Of a DNA stretch of 58,145 nucleotides, positions 44,450-53,576 are shown one piece after another. The stretch comes from Dysgonomonas sp. UBA7710 (GTDB lineage: Bacteria; Bacteroidota; Bacteroidia; Bacteroidales; Dysgonomonadaceae). Location: assembly GCF_002482385.1 (NCBI RefSeq), contig NZ_DLFW01000013.1, positions 1-58,145 on the forward strand, in the 5' to 3' direction. The notes beneath the pieces are model-generated. The model ran no database searches and had not been told where the DNA came from. It saw only the letters and a program-made list of their open reading frames with translations. The position numbers and the translations under genes are program-made. Position 1 is the first letter of the stretch; every line of letters begins with the position of its first letter.

Positions 44450-44977
44450 TTACCCTAACTGCTTAAAAAATTCCCATATGACAATACCTGCTGCAACGGA
44501 AACATTCAATGAATGTTTAGTCCCATACTGAGGAATTTCTACGCAACAATCACATAAATCCACAACTTCCTGCCGGACACCTTTGACCTCATTTCCTAAT
44601 ATAACAGCATATTTTTTTGTTTTGTCCAACACCAGTTCATCCAGCATAATACTGCGCTCAGCCTGCTCTATAGCACAAATAGTAAAGCCTCTGTTCTTCA
44701 ACTCCCTGACAGCATCCTCCGTTTGCTCATAATATATCCAATCTAAAGAATTTTCGGCGCCTAAAGCGGTTTTATGTATCTCCGCATTTGGCGGACAAGC
44801 TGTTATACCGCATAAAAAAACCGATTCTATCAAAAAAGCATCTGAAGTACGAAAAACTGATCCGATATTATTCAGACTCCTTACGTTATCTAAAATAATA
44901 ATCAGCGGAGTTTTTTCCGCGTCCTTAAATTCGTCTATCGAGATCCTGTCCAGTTCCGTTATTTTTTTTACCCTCAT
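44450..44977 (-). CDS. TrmH/SpoU family RNA 2'-O-methyltransferase
   Basis: The 175-residue SPOUT protein shows the three SpoU motifs: DNVRSLNNIGSVFRTSDAF, ILGNEVKGV and IPQYGTKHSLNVSVAAGIVIWEF. It lacks the N-terminal extension of rRNA-specific RlmB and so resembles tRNA-type or unassigned family members; the target nucleotide cannot be read. It begins 5 bases after the end of folB on the same strand and is likely co-transcribed with it. Confidence 0.9.
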   Translation of the reverse strand: MRVKKITELDRISIDEFKDAEKTPLIIILDNVRSLNNIGSVFRTSDAFLIESVFLCGITACPPNAEIHKTALGAENSLDWIYYEQTEDAVRELKNRGFTICAIEQAERSIMLDELVLDKTKKYAVILGNEVKGVRQEVVDLCDCCVEIPQYGTKHSLNVSVAAGIVIWEFFKQLG

Positions 44978-44982
44978 AGCTT

Positions 44983-45336
44983 CTAATCGATCAGAATTAC
45001 ACTTGCATAATCCAACTGTGCTCCAATAGGCGGATTACGTTTCGATAGTTTAAGCTCGATACTCTCTATTTGAGTATATTTGTTCTTTAGACGATCGATT
45101 ATACGTTTCGCTGCATGCTCCAATAATTTTGACGGTATCATCATCTCTATTTTAATATCCTCATAAACATCCGCATAGCTTATAGTATCATTCAAATCGT
45201 CTGAAACGGATGCTTTCGTGAGGTCTACCGCGATCTTCAGATTAATGACATAAACATTCCCGACCACCGTCTCCTGACCAAAAACGCCATGATTGGCATA
45301 AAAAGTCAGGTTTTCCAATAATATAAAACTTTTCAC
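44983..45336 (-). CDS. folB: Dihydroneopterin aldolase, GTG start
   Basis: The 117-residue protein matches FolB: ENLTFYANHGVFGQE at the N-terminus with the substrate-binding Glu, the ISYADVYEDI block, LLEHAAKRIIDRL and the conserved Lys in KLSKRNPPIG. It converts 7,8-dihydroneopterin to 6-hydroxymethyl-dihydropterin and glycolaldehyde in folate synthesis. No ATG precedes the conserved start, so translation uses the GTG at 45336. A -7 box lies about 31 bases upstream, giving a leader of about 24 nt. The next gene is a methyltransferase. Confidence 0.93.
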   Translation of the reverse strand: MKSFILLENLTFYANHGVFGQETVVGNVYVINLKIAVDLTKASVSDDLNDTISYADVYEDIKIEMMIPSKLLEHAAKRIIDRLKNKYTQIESIELKLSKRNPPIGAQLDYASVILID

Positions 45337-45366
45337 AATTATGTTGTATTTTGATTATTCGACAAG

Positions 45367-45374
45367 CAAAGATA
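45367..45374 (-). promoter_or_regulatory. -7 box for folB
   Basis: On the minus strand this is TATCTTTG. It would start transcription near 45360, about 24 bases before the GTG start. Confidence 0.55.
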
Positions 45375-45485
45375 GGTAAAAAGATGCATTTCTAATGATT
45401 TGCCAGTCATACAGGAACATGTTATAAACTATTAAAACCATTGCTATTTTTGATTAAGAAATTTATAGTTCTGATGATTTTTAAC

Positions 45486-45493
45486 TAAGTTTG
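45486..45493 (+). promoter_or_regulatory. -7 box for the bactofilin gene
   Basis: TAAGTTTG fits TAnnTTTG and lies 30 bases before the bactofilin ATG. It is divergent from the folB promoter. Confidence 0.5.
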
Positions 45494-45522
45494 TTTTCTA
45501 ATAAACCGAACAAATTAGCAGC

Positions 45523-45873
45523 ATGGCAAAAATCAAGGAGGTTATAACAACAGCCAATACCCACAACATCCTCACCTCAGGCACTCAAATAACAGGCGAC
45601 ATCAGTGCTGAAGAAGATTTTCGGATAGATGGCACAATAGACGGAAATGTAGATTGTAAAGGGAAAATTATATTAGGAAATAGCAGTAAAATTACAGGCA
45701 ACATAAACTGTTCCAACATAGAAATATGGGGAACCGTAAACGGAGATGTCTCTTGTGTCGAAAATGTTATACTTAGAGCTTCCTCGTTCTTGAAAGGAGA
45801 TATAAAAACGGCAACAATAGAAATCGAACCCGGAGCTAAATTTGACGGCAGCTGTTCGATGCATAAAGGATAA
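45523..45873 (+). CDS. Bactofilin
   Basis: The 116-residue protein is a compact bactofilin. Residues about 15-110 form a right-handed beta-helix with repeated turns (TSGTQITGDISAEEDFRIDG, GTIDGNVDCKGKIILG, ITGNINCSNIEIWGTVNGDV). Bactofilins polymerise without nucleotides into filaments that localise cell-wall enzymes. The adjacent genes give no further hint and it appears monocistronic. Confidence 0.92.
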   Translation: MAKIKEVITTANTHNILTSGTQITGDISAEEDFRIDGTIDGNVDCKGKIILGNSSKITGNINCSNIEIWGTVNGDVSCVENVILRASSFLKGDIKTATIEIEPGAKFDGSCSMHKG

Positions 45874-45904
45874 TGAGATTATCAATGAAGAATGAAGAAT
45901 GAAA

Positions 45905-46000
45905 AATAATTAGCAGATTCGAATATCAGCATATTAGCAAATGATATTGCCGCTTGCGATCCATTTGCGAATTTTCAAATATGCTAATTCGCTAATTATA
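45905..46000. repeat. Inverted copies of an intergenic ATTAGCAAAT word
   Basis: AATTAGCAGATTC..CATATTAGCAAATG around 45908-45943 is loosely inverted as CATTTGCGAATTTTC..GCTAATTCGCTAATT around 45962-45998. The same word occurs near 33290-33315 and 55841-55862. It is another member of the dispersed intergenic repeats. Confidence 0.6.
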
Positions 46001-46025
46001 TACTTGTAACTAATAACTAAATAAT

Positions 46026-47804
46026 ATGAGCAATACAATTCATAAAAGACTGAATGCTTTACGCAAATTTATGGAAGAGAAAGGATTACATGCCTTTATT
46101 ATTCCCAGTACAGATTCTCACCTGAGCGAATACCCTGCGTCACATTGGGCTTCAAGAGAATGGATAAGCGGCTTTACAGGGTCGGCCGGAACAGTAGTTG
46201 TAACCCGCGAGAAAGCCGGATTATGGACTGATTCGCGCTACTTCCTTCAGGCGGCAAGCGAACTGGATGGTACAGGAATAGACCTGTTCAAAGATGGCCT
46301 GCCTCAGACTCCTGCCATTGATGAGTGGCTGGCCTCTGAATTGGGAAAGGGTGACTATGTGGGTATAGATGGTAATGTATATGCCGCTAAAGAAGCATTC
46401 AGCCTGACTCATAAACTGAATATGAAAGGATTGCATCTGATTAGCGATTATGATCCGTTCGATACCATTTGGCACGACAGGCCTGAAATCCCAAAGAATC
46501 CGTTCTTTGTACTTCCTGAAAAGTACACTGGTGAACCGGCCCACAAAAAAATAGCGCGCATATGCGACTCTGTCGAAAAAAACGGAGCCGAATCTTTGCT
46601 TGTAGCATCATTAGATACCATCGCATGGATATTCAACATCAGAGGTAATGATGTAAAATGCAATCCGGTAACCGTAAGCTATGCCTATATTTCACGCAAG
46701 GAAACCGTATTATTCATTGATCCGAAAAAACTTTCCGATGAAACTACAAGTTATCTGAAGGCAGAAGGAGTAACAATTGCCGAATACTCCAAAATATATG
46801 ATTATGTATCAAAAATAAAAACATCCGTTTGCCTCGACAGCAATAAAATAACTTTCAGCCTATACAATACAATCCCAACAGAAAACAGGATTGTAGATAT
46901 CCCATCTCCTGCCGACCTGATGAAAAGCATCAAGAATGAAGCGGAGATACAAGGATTCAACAACGCTATGGAACGTGATGGCGTAGCCTTGGTTCGTTTC
47001 TTCATGTGGCTCGAAAAAGCTGTACCGGAAGGTGGTGTTACAGAAATAATGATTCCTGAAAAGCTGGTAGAATACAGAAGCCGGCAAGATAACTTCGTAG
47101 GAGAAAGCTTCGATACTATTTCAGGCTACGGACCAAATGGTGCTATCGTGCATTACCACGTATCACCTGAAAGTTCGGTTGAAATCAAACCCGAAGGTTT
47201 TCTGCTGGTAGATTCCGGCGCACAATACTTTGACGGCACTACCGACATTACCCGTACCGTAGCTGTAGGCCCGCTTACCGGACAAATGAAAGAGGATTAC
47301 ACCATGGTATTAAAAGGCCATATCAGCCTTGCCACTGCCGTTTACCCGCAAGGAACACGTGGAAGCCAACTGGACATTCTCGCCCGTAAATCCATGTGGG
47401 ACAACGGAATAAACTACCTGCACGGAACAGGGCATGGCATAGGCCATTTCCTCAATGTACATGAAGGTCCGCAAAGTATCCGTATGAACGAGAACCCTAC
47501 AACACTACAGATCGGCATGGTTACATCCAATGAACCGGGACTATACAGAGCCGGGAAATATGGTATCCGCACAGAAAACCTTATACTTACACAGCACGAA
47601 ACCACTACGGAGTTCGGTGATTTCTATTCGTTCAAAACACTTACTCTTTGTCCGATAGACACAACACCGGTAGTGAAAGAAATGCTGACTAAAGAAGAAA
47701 TCATATGGCTCAACGAATACCACAAATTTGTATATGATCGTCTCTCTCCTCTGCTAACTGAAGAAGAGAAAGCTTGGTTAAAAGAAAAGACAAATGAGAT
47801 ATAG
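46026..47804 (+). CDS. M24 family aminopeptidase P (Xaa-Pro aminopeptidase)
   Basis: The 592-residue protein has the long three-domain form of aminopeptidase P. Two creatinase-like domains (starting RLNALRKFMEEKGLHAFIIPS) precede the pita-bread catalytic domain. Metal ligands are in LLVDSGAQYFDGTTDITRT (two Asp), GTGHGIGHFLNVHEGP (His), SNEPGLY (Glu) and IRTENL (Glu). It would remove N-terminal residues before proline in the cytoplasm. It overlaps the next gene by 11 bases. Confidence 0.93.
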   Translation: MSNTIHKRLNALRKFMEEKGLHAFIIPSTDSHLSEYPASHWASREWISGFTGSAGTVVVTREKAGLWTDSRYFLQAASELDGTGIDLFKDGLPQTPAIDEWLASELGKGDYVGIDGNVYAAKEAFSLTHKLNMKGLHLISDYDPFDTIWHDRPEIPKNPFFVLPEKYTGEPAHKKIARICDSVEKNGAESLLVASLDTIAWIFNIRGNDVKCNPVTVSYAYISRKETVLFIDPKKLSDETTSYLKAEGVTIAEYSKIYDYVSKIKTSVCLDSNKITFSLYNTIPTENRIVDIPSPADLMKSIKNEAEIQGFNNAMERDGVALVRFFMWLEKAVPEGGVTEIMIPEKLVEYRSRQDNFVGESFDTISGYGPNGAIVHYHVSPESSVEIKPEGFLLVDSGAQYFDGTTDITRTVAVGPLTGQMKEDYTMVLKGHISLATAVYPQGTRGSQLDILARKSMWDNGINYLHGTGHGIGHFLNVHEGPQSIRMNENPTTLQIGMVTSNEPGLYRAGKYGIRTENLILTQHETTTEFGDFYSFKTLTLCPIDTTPVVKEMLTKEEIIWLNEYHKFVYDRLSPLLTEEEKAWLKEKTNEI

Positions 47805-49221
47805 TATATTAATCCTTATAAGCCTCCTCTTTGCTTTCAAAGGGGAGGCTCAAAATAACACAAACAAAGACGAAGCAGGCTTCAACCTCAACGTAAACAT
47901 TCCATCCCAAAAGAATAACATGTTATATCTGGGCTATTATTGGAAAGGTACTACCTATGCCCGGGATTCGGTACAATTATCAACGGAAGGAAAAGCCAGT
48001 CTCAGTTTTTCGGAAGAACCGGCAGCAGGACAATATTTTATTTTTATAAAACCGGACTTCCGTATTGATCTCCTTATTGATAAAGGAGAAAATGACATCC
48101 AACTGTTCATAAACGAGAAAGACTTTACAAAAAGCACAGTAACCGGCAGCAACAATACCAAATTATTGTGGACATACCTGAATAACATTCAGAAAAGAGA
48201 TATAGAACGAAGCAAATTGGAAAAACAATTTGAAGACTCATCCATTACCACTCAAAAAAGAAAGAATCTGGGTGTGGAGATTCAAAAACTAGATGAAAAT
48301 ACTCAGGCTTATATCCAGAAGACAATAAAAGATAATAAAGACAACTGGTTTGGGGTTTTCCTGAAAGGGATGGAGTCTGTTACATTACCTTATAAACAGC
48401 CAAAAGACGGGAAAGAATTCCAAGAAAACAGGGAATATGGCAAACTGCATTTTTTTGACAATATAGACCTCACCGATCCCCGCTTATGGTCGACCAACTA
48501 TATGAACAGCTATATAGATACTTACATACAACACTGGGTGGACCAGGTTCCCGATTCGTTGGCAAATGCAGCAAGCGAGCTGGTTGCAAAAACAAAAGGA
48601 AACGAATTTTGTTTTAAAGAAATGCTATCGAAACTAACAAACGAATCACTAAAAAGCCTGAGAATGGGTGACGAAAATATCTGGGCACGTCTGGCCGAAG
48701 ATTATATTTTCGACAAAGATGTAGTATGGATCGATAGCGCCCAGAATTCGGAATTGCGGAAGCAATACGAGTTAATCAAAAATAACCGTGTCGGGATGAA
48801 AGCCCACAATCTTATTCTGCAAACCCTTGAAGGCGATATAATCAATACAAATGACATTGACGCCGAATATCTGCTCTTGTACTTTTATAATCCCGGTTGC
48901 GGACATTGTCAGACAGCCACACCTGAGCTTCACGACAAACTGTATGCAAAGTATAAAGACAAAGGGCTTAAGGTAGTAACTATAAACCTGAACAACGATA
49001 AAGAAGAATGGGAGAAATTTGTAAAAAGCAAAAACATAAGCGATTGGATCAATTGCGCCGACCCGGAATATAAGTCACAATATTGGATGTATTACGATAC
49101 ATCGGGCGTTCCGGCTGTCTTCGTTTTAAATAAGAATAAAACAATCATAGCAAAAAAAGTAGACGAACAGAATCTGGAAAAACTTTTCGATTATTATATA
49201 AATAACAATGGCATTAATTAA
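47794..49221 (+). CDS. Exported thioredoxin-like protein with DUF4369/DUF5106-like N-terminus
   Basis: The 475-residue protein has a signal peptide (YSILILISLLFAFKGEAQ). Residues about 28-130 resemble DUF4369 and the central helical part DUF5106. A TlpA-like thioredoxin domain starts near residue 340, with active-site CGHC in YNPGCGHCQTATPELHD and cis-proline in DTSGVPAVFVL. It likely handles disulfides in the periplasm. It overlaps aminopeptidase P by 11 bases and the carbonic anhydrase-like gene by 14 bases, so the genes are translationally coupled. Confidence 0.88.
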   Translation: MRYSILILISLLFAFKGEAQNNTNKDEAGFNLNVNIPSQKNNMLYLGYYWKGTTYARDSVQLSTEGKASLSFSEEPAAGQYFIFIKPDFRIDLLIDKGENDIQLFINEKDFTKSTVTGSNNTKLLWTYLNNIQKRDIERSKLEKQFEDSSITTQKRKNLGVEIQKLDENTQAYIQKTIKDNKDNWFGVFLKGMESVTLPYKQPKDGKEFQENREYGKLHFFDNIDLTDPRLWSTNYMNSYIDTYIQHWVDQVPDSLANAASELVAKTKGNEFCFKEMLSKLTNESLKSLRMGDENIWARLAEDYIFDKDVVWIDSAQNSELRKQYELIKNNRVGMKAHNLILQTLEGDIINTNDIDAEYLLLYFYNPGCGHCQTATPELHDKLYAKYKDKGLKVVTINLNNDKEEWEKFVKSKNISDWINCADPEYKSQYWMYYDTSGVPAVFVLNKNKTIIAKKVDEQNLEKLFDYYINNNGIN

Positions 49222-49726
49222 AGAAGTTAGAGGGTTTACACCCGAAATAGGAAAAAACACATATCTGGCCGAGAATGCAACAATCATCGGCGATGTAGTT
49301 ATAGGAAATGATTGCAGTATCTGGTTCAGCACCGTACTGCGCGGCGATGTAAATTCTATCCGCATAGGAGACCGGGTAAATATCCAGGATGGCAGTGTAT
49401 TGCATACATTATATCAAAAGTCGGTAGTAGAGATTGGCGATGATGTTTCTGTAGGACATAATGTAGTCATACATGGGGCTAAAATAGAAAATGGGGCATT
49501 AATTGGCATGGGAGCCATCGTTCTCGACCATGCTGTTATCGGTGAAGGCGCTATCATAGCGGCGGGCTCTGTTGTACTTAGCGGTACACAGGTAGAGCCG
49601 GGTAGTATTTATGCCGGCGTACCGGCCAAATTTGTAAAGAAAGTAGATCCCGAGCAGGCTAAAGAAATGAATCAGAAGATCGCAAAGAATTATCTGATGT
49701 ACTCGGGATGGTTTAAGGAAGAGTAG
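49208..49726 (+). CDS. Gamma carbonic anhydrase family protein
   Basis: The 172-residue protein is a left-handed beta-helix trimer protein of the YrdA/PaaY type. Hexapeptide turns run from IGDVVIGNDCSIWFSTVLRGDV to AIIAAGSVVLSGTQVEPG. The three metal His positions are seen in GSVLHTLY, SVGHNVVIHGA. Arg and Asp of LRGDVNSIRIGD are conserved. Family members bind zinc or iron and some hydrate CO2; many have no proven activity. The start overlaps the previous gene by 14 bases. Confidence 0.88.
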   Translation: MALIKEVRGFTPEIGKNTYLAENATIIGDVVIGNDCSIWFSTVLRGDVNSIRIGDRVNIQDGSVLHTLYQKSVVEIGDDVSVGHNVVIHGAKIENGALIGMGAIVLDHAVIGEGAIIAAGSVVLSGTQVEPGSIYAGVPAKFVKKVDPEQAKEMNQKIAKNYLMYSGWFKEE

Positions 49727-49730
49727 CATC

Positions 49731-50225
49731 TTGAAAGGAATATCGATAAGGGGAATAAAAAGAGAGGAGCTCTTTGTTCTTGAAAGTATGCTGTATGAAG
49801 CGGTTTTTCAGAACGAAGGCTCCGCGCCTCTACCATACGATATAATCAAGAGTCCGGAAATAGACGCTTATATACACGATTTTGGCAAACTGAAAGATGA
49901 TTATTGCCTGGTAGCGAACCTCAACGACAAAATAATAGGTGCAGTATGGATACGCATTCTGGCAGGAGAAGTAAAAGGCTTTGGAAATGTAGATAATGAA
50001 ACTCCTGAATTTGCAATCTCATTACTCAAAGAATACCGGAATCAGGGCTACGGCACACTGTTAATGTCAAGGATGATAAAATACCTCCGCAAAGAAGGCT
50101 ATAAACAAACATCCCTGAGTGTAGACAAAAATAATTATGCTGTGAGAGTGTATAAAAAACTGGGATTTGAAATTATACAGGAAAAGGAACATGATTATTT
50201 GATGGTATTGAAGCTGGATCAATAG
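49731..50225 (+). CDS. GNAT family N-acetyltransferase, TTG start
   Basis: The 164-residue protein has the GNAT fold, with the acetyl-CoA loop in LLKEYRNQGYGTLLMSRMI (motif A, Arg/Gln-x-x-Gly-x-Gly) and SLSVDKNNYAVRVYKKLGF (motif B). The first ATG in frame is 20 codons inside and would remove strand one, so the TTG at 49731 is the likely start; AAGGAAGAG lies about 7 bases before it. It starts 4 bases after the carbonic anhydrase-like gene. Substrate unknown. Confidence 0.85.
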   Translation: MKGISIRGIKREELFVLESMLYEAVFQNEGSAPLPYDIIKSPEIDAYIHDFGKLKDDYCLVANLNDKIIGAVWIRILAGEVKGFGNVDNETPEFAISLLKEYRNQGYGTLLMSRMIKYLRKEGYKQTSLSVDKNNYAVRVYKKLGFEIIQEKEHDYLMVLKLDQ

Positions 50226-50343
50226 AATATATAAGATAGATCCAAGACCGTACTAACAGCCGCATTAAACATATGGCAACTTTTATGGTTTGTATTTTGT
50301 TAAATTACAATACACAAGTATAAAATTCTAAATAAGAACCATT

Positions 50344-51336
50344 ATGAAAAAAGATGTTCTGAAAAAAATAATCGCTAAGCCCGGAGAAAAACACAAAGTC
50401 TCCGATTACCAAACAGACTTTACTGCCGGATTGAATAAAGACGAAGCAGAAAGACTACTGACTGAAAACACAGAAAAACTGGCAAAGCTCCAGGATAAGC
50501 TCTATGCGCAAGACCGTTATTCTGTTTTAGTTATCTTTCAGGCAATGGATGCCGCCGGAAAAGACGGTACAGTAAAGCATGTAATGTCAGGCATTAATCC
50601 GCAGGGATGCCAGGTATATTCTTTTAAACAACCATCGGCCGAAGAACTCGACCACGATTACCTGTGGAGAATCTATAAATGTCTGCCCGAGCGTGGAAGA
50701 ATAGGTATATTCAATCGTTCACATTATGAAGACGTGTTGGTTGCCAAAGTACATCCGTCAATAGTACTGAACGGGAAACTACCCAAAATCAATAAAATAG
50801 AAGACATTGACGACAAGTTCTGGAAAAAGCGGTACAGGCAGATCAATGATCTTGAACGCCACCTGACCGAAAACGGAACCATAATACTCAAATTTTTCCT
50901 CAATGTATCACACGAAGAGCAGGAAAAGCGTTTTCTGGCAAGACTCGATGATGAATCAAAAAACTGGAAATTCTCTGCATCGGACCTCAAAGAGCGTGAA
51001 CACTGGGACGATTATATGAAAGCATATTCCGATATGCTTACCCATACATCTACCGAAGATGCCCCATGGTATGTAATCCCGGCCGATAATAAATGGTTTA
51101 TGCGATATGCAGTCGGGGAAATTATCTGTGACAGGATAAACGATTTGAAATTACATTATCCCGTATTGACGGAAACCGCTAAACAAGAATTAGAAACAGC
51201 AAAAAGGATTCTGACGCCCCAAAATACTGAAGCGGAAAAGCCCAAAACTTCGTCGAGAACGCCAAAGGCTGCGAAAATAAAAACAATAAAAGATAAACAA
51301 GCCGCCAAATCCGACAGAAAGATAAGAAAGTCGTAG
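50344..51336 (+). CDS. Polyphosphate kinase 2 family enzyme
   Basis: The 330-residue protein has PPK2 motifs: Walker A in FQAMDAAGKDGTVKHVMSG near residue 67 and the lid and Walker B region in GIFNRSHYEDVLVAKVHP. The sequence around Walker A resembles class III enzymes, which phosphorylate AMP and ADP from polyphosphate. The last 45 residues form a Lys/Arg-rich tail (TPKAAKIKTIKDKQAAK) beyond the usual domain, likely disordered and able to bind polyphosphate or nucleic acid. It stands alone after a 118-base gap. Confidence 0.9.
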   Translation: MKKDVLKKIIAKPGEKHKVSDYQTDFTAGLNKDEAERLLTENTEKLAKLQDKLYAQDRYSVLVIFQAMDAAGKDGTVKHVMSGINPQGCQVYSFKQPSAEELDHDYLWRIYKCLPERGRIGIFNRSHYEDVLVAKVHPSIVLNGKLPKINKIEDIDDKFWKKRYRQINDLERHLTENGTIILKFFLNVSHEEQEKRFLARLDDESKNWKFSASDLKEREHWDDYMKAYSDMLTHTSTEDAPWYVIPADNKWFMRYAVGEIICDRINDLKLHYPVLTETAKQELETAKRILTPQNTEAEKPKTSSRTPKAAKIKTIKDKQAAKSDRKIRKS

Positions 51337-51366
51337 AGGAAGAGAATAGAGAATCAAAAAAATAAG

Positions 51367-51580
51367 AAGAGGCTGTGTCAAAAGGGGAACAGCACTGTCA
51401 ATGTGCTACCTTCTTTGTCATTGGTTCCGCTTCGCTCTGCCGAACGTTGTTTCTGAGTACAACGAAGGATCTCGACCCTGTGAAACGAGATGTTTCACTC
51501 CGTTCAACATGACAACCAACGGTCACAGGAGCGTAGCGTATGTAAATAGGAAGTAAAAAATACTTTTGACACATCCTCTT
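51367..51580. mobile_element. Candidate MITE-like element with 18-bp terminal inverted repeats
   Basis: AAGAGGCTGTGTCAAAAG at 51367-51384 and CTTTTGACACATCCTCTT at 51563-51580 are inverted copies with one mismatch, 214 bp end to end. The ends look like Bacteroidetes insertion-sequence termini. Inside lies a hairpin-rich repeat (ACGAAGGATCTCGA..CGAGATGTTTCACTCCGTTC) that recurs at the window's right end. No transposase frame is present. Alternatively the arms are a terminator into which a repeat inserted. Confidence 0.5.
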
Positions 51581-51603
51581 ATATCATAGGATCATGGGTA
51601 TAA

Positions 51604-52548
51604 TCACAGCCATTTCTTCTTCTTGAAATAAATCAGAATAACAGCCACAGCGAATATCATCAACCCGATTGAGAACGCATATCCGAATTCCCAGTTCAGT
51701 TCAGGCATATCGCCAAAGTTCATCCCATATATACTGGCAATAAGCGTAGGCGGCATAAATATTACGGAAATAACGGTAAACATCTTGATAATCTTGTTCT
51801 GCTCGATGTTCACAAACCCGAGGAAAGTATCCTGTAAGTAATCCAGACGATCGAAACTGAAACGGATATGTTCAAGCAGGGAATTTATATCCTTAATAAG
51901 AATGGTAATTCTGCCATGCAGTTCCTTCGGCATCAGTTCACTTTTCAACATACTGGATACAGCACGCTGCTTGTCTATAATATTTTCGCGCAGCATCATT
52001 GTCTTTTCCTGAAGGTTTTTGATCTCCATCAATAGTTCCTCATCTGCTTCCTGAATACTGATACTATTACTGAGGGTTGTAATCTCCTGCGTCATATCCT
52101 CCACCATATCCGCGTCTATCTCCACCCGCGTCTCCAGTATGGCCACAAAGACATGATAACCTGTCGGATAAGTTTTCGGATTGGCCGATATTTTCTTTAT
52201 CGTTTCGTGAAAAGAGGTCAGGTCTTCGCCACGTACCGTTATCAGTATATTATTCTTTAGGATAAACGAAACCGGTTCCCGCTCAAAATTACTTAACAGG
52301 AAGTTCGAATTCACGACCAGAGAATCCGCAGTCTCCATATAACGGGACGACATCTCAATTTCGACCATCTCCTCCTCTTCCTGTATATAGATTTTCAGAT
52401 AGTCCTCCAGTTCATTCTCTATTTCCTCATCTACATTGTTCAGGTCGATCCAAAGGAAGTTTTTGATAGGTGTAGTTTTCAGGAATTCAATGCTACGGCT
52501 CATTCTTATAGCATTGTCTTTATGGTAAAATAGTTTTACTTCCGACAT
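51604..52548 (-). CDS. corA: CorA family magnesium/cobalt channel
   Basis: The 314-residue protein has the long cytoplasmic alpha/beta funnel and helical stalk (IQEADEELLMEIKNLQEKTMMLREN) and two C-terminal membrane segments. The signature GMN sits in ASIYGMNFGDMPELNW between them, and a basic KKKKWL end follows the second. It would form a pentameric Mg2+ channel. It begins 28 bases after the end of ksgA on the same strand and is probably co-transcribed. Confidence 0.93.
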   Translation of the reverse strand: MSEVKLFYHKDNAIRMSRSIEFLKTTPIKNFLWIDLNNVDEEIENELEDYLKIYIQEEEEMVEIEMSSRYMETADSLVVNSNFLLSNFEREPVSFILKNNILITVRGEDLTSFHETIKKISANPKTYPTGYHVFVAILETRVEIDADMVEDMTQEITTLSNSISIQEADEELLMEIKNLQEKTMMLRENIIDKQRAVSSMLKSELMPKELHGRITILIKDINSLLEHIRFSFDRLDYLQDTFLGFVNIEQNKIIKMFTVISVIFMPPTLIASIYGMNFGDMPELNWEFGYAFSIGLMIFAVAVILIYFKKKKWL

Positions 52549-52576
52549 GAGCGCTTTCTTTTAAAGGGTGTGTACT

Positions 52577-53377
52577 CTATTTCCTCTCGTCTTGTCTCCC
52601 GGGCAAAAAAGCAGCAACAATATTTGTCAGCCTTTCGAAATCTGCAACCGAGAGCCGTTCGGGTCGCTCATTAAAAATCGGGTCTGTATAAGCATCACAA
52701 TCTTTTCCGAGCAATGGTTTCATCGAGTTCCTCAATGTTTTACGGCGCTGATTAAATCCTGTCTTAATAACTGTCTTAAATAGTTTTTCATCACAGTCCA
52801 AACTCTGACGTTTATTTCTGACAAGTTTCACTACCGCCGATTTCACCTTCGGAGGAGGGTCGAACACCTTCTCACTGACCGTGAAAAGATATTCAATATC
52901 GTACCATGCCTGAAGCAGTACACTTAATATACCATATGTCTTGCCTCCGGGTTTAGCGGCGATACGTTCAGCCACTTCTTTCTGGAGCATGCCCGAACAA
53001 CATGGTATCTGGTTCTTATAATCAAGTACTTTAAAAAATATCTGGGAAGAAATGTTGTAAGGATAATTACCAATTACACAAAATTGACTATTATATATTT
53101 TCAACAAGTCCAGTTTCAGAAAATCATCTTCTATAATGTGTCCCCGCAAGGCAGGATAATGCTCGTTAAGGTATGGTACGGAATCACGATCCAGTTCCAC
53201 TACAGTAAGCTCCTTTTCCTTTTCTATCAGATATTGGGTAAGCACTCCCATTCCCGGCCCCACTTCGATAACAGGCACATCAGGAAAATCGTCCAATGTA
53301 TCCGCAATACGACGGGCGATATCCAGGTCTTTCAAAAAGTGCTGTCCTAAGAATTTCTTTGCTTTAACTACTGCCAT
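52577..53377 (-). CDS. ksgA: 16S rRNA (adenine1518-N6/adenine1519-N6)-dimethyltransferase
   Basis: From the ATG at 53377 (a TTG at 53386 is upstream) the protein is 266 residues. It begins with the KsgA block KKFLGQHFLKDLDIARRI, then the SAM site VIEVGPGMGVLTQYL, the catalytic motif NYPYNISSQI (NxPY) and the C-terminal FNQRRKTLRNSM. It dimethylates the two adjacent adenines in helix 45 of 16S rRNA during 30S maturation. corA follows on the same strand. Confidence 0.95.
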   Translation of the reverse strand: MAVVKAKKFLGQHFLKDLDIARRIADTLDDFPDVPVIEVGPGMGVLTQYLIEKEKELTVVELDRDSVPYLNEHYPALRGHIIEDDFLKLDLLKIYNSQFCVIGNYPYNISSQIFFKVLDYKNQIPCCSGMLQKEVAERIAAKPGGKTYGILSVLLQAWYDIEYLFTVSEKVFDPPPKVKSAVVKLVRNKRQSLDCDEKLFKTVIKTGFNQRRKTLRNSMKPLLGKDCDAYTDPIFNERPERLSVADFERLTNIVAAFLPGRQDERK

Positions 53378-53576
53378 GCTTAACAATTATGATTATCTTT
53401 GCAGGCGCAAAGGTAGTGTTTTATTACTAAAAATTTGCTTATAAGTAAAAGAAGGTGTCTTATGCAACATTATTTAATGTATAACTGACTATTGTTGTTT
53501 TAGATATGAAAGTAATAAATAGGTCTGCGACCTTACTTCTACTATTATATAAAGATAATACAATTTTACAATACAG

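Noticed and set aside
51367..51580. Simple intrinsic terminator for PPK2 and corA
   Set aside because: The arms are 178 bases apart and enclose another repeat, so a plain terminator does not explain the structure, though one may be ancestral.
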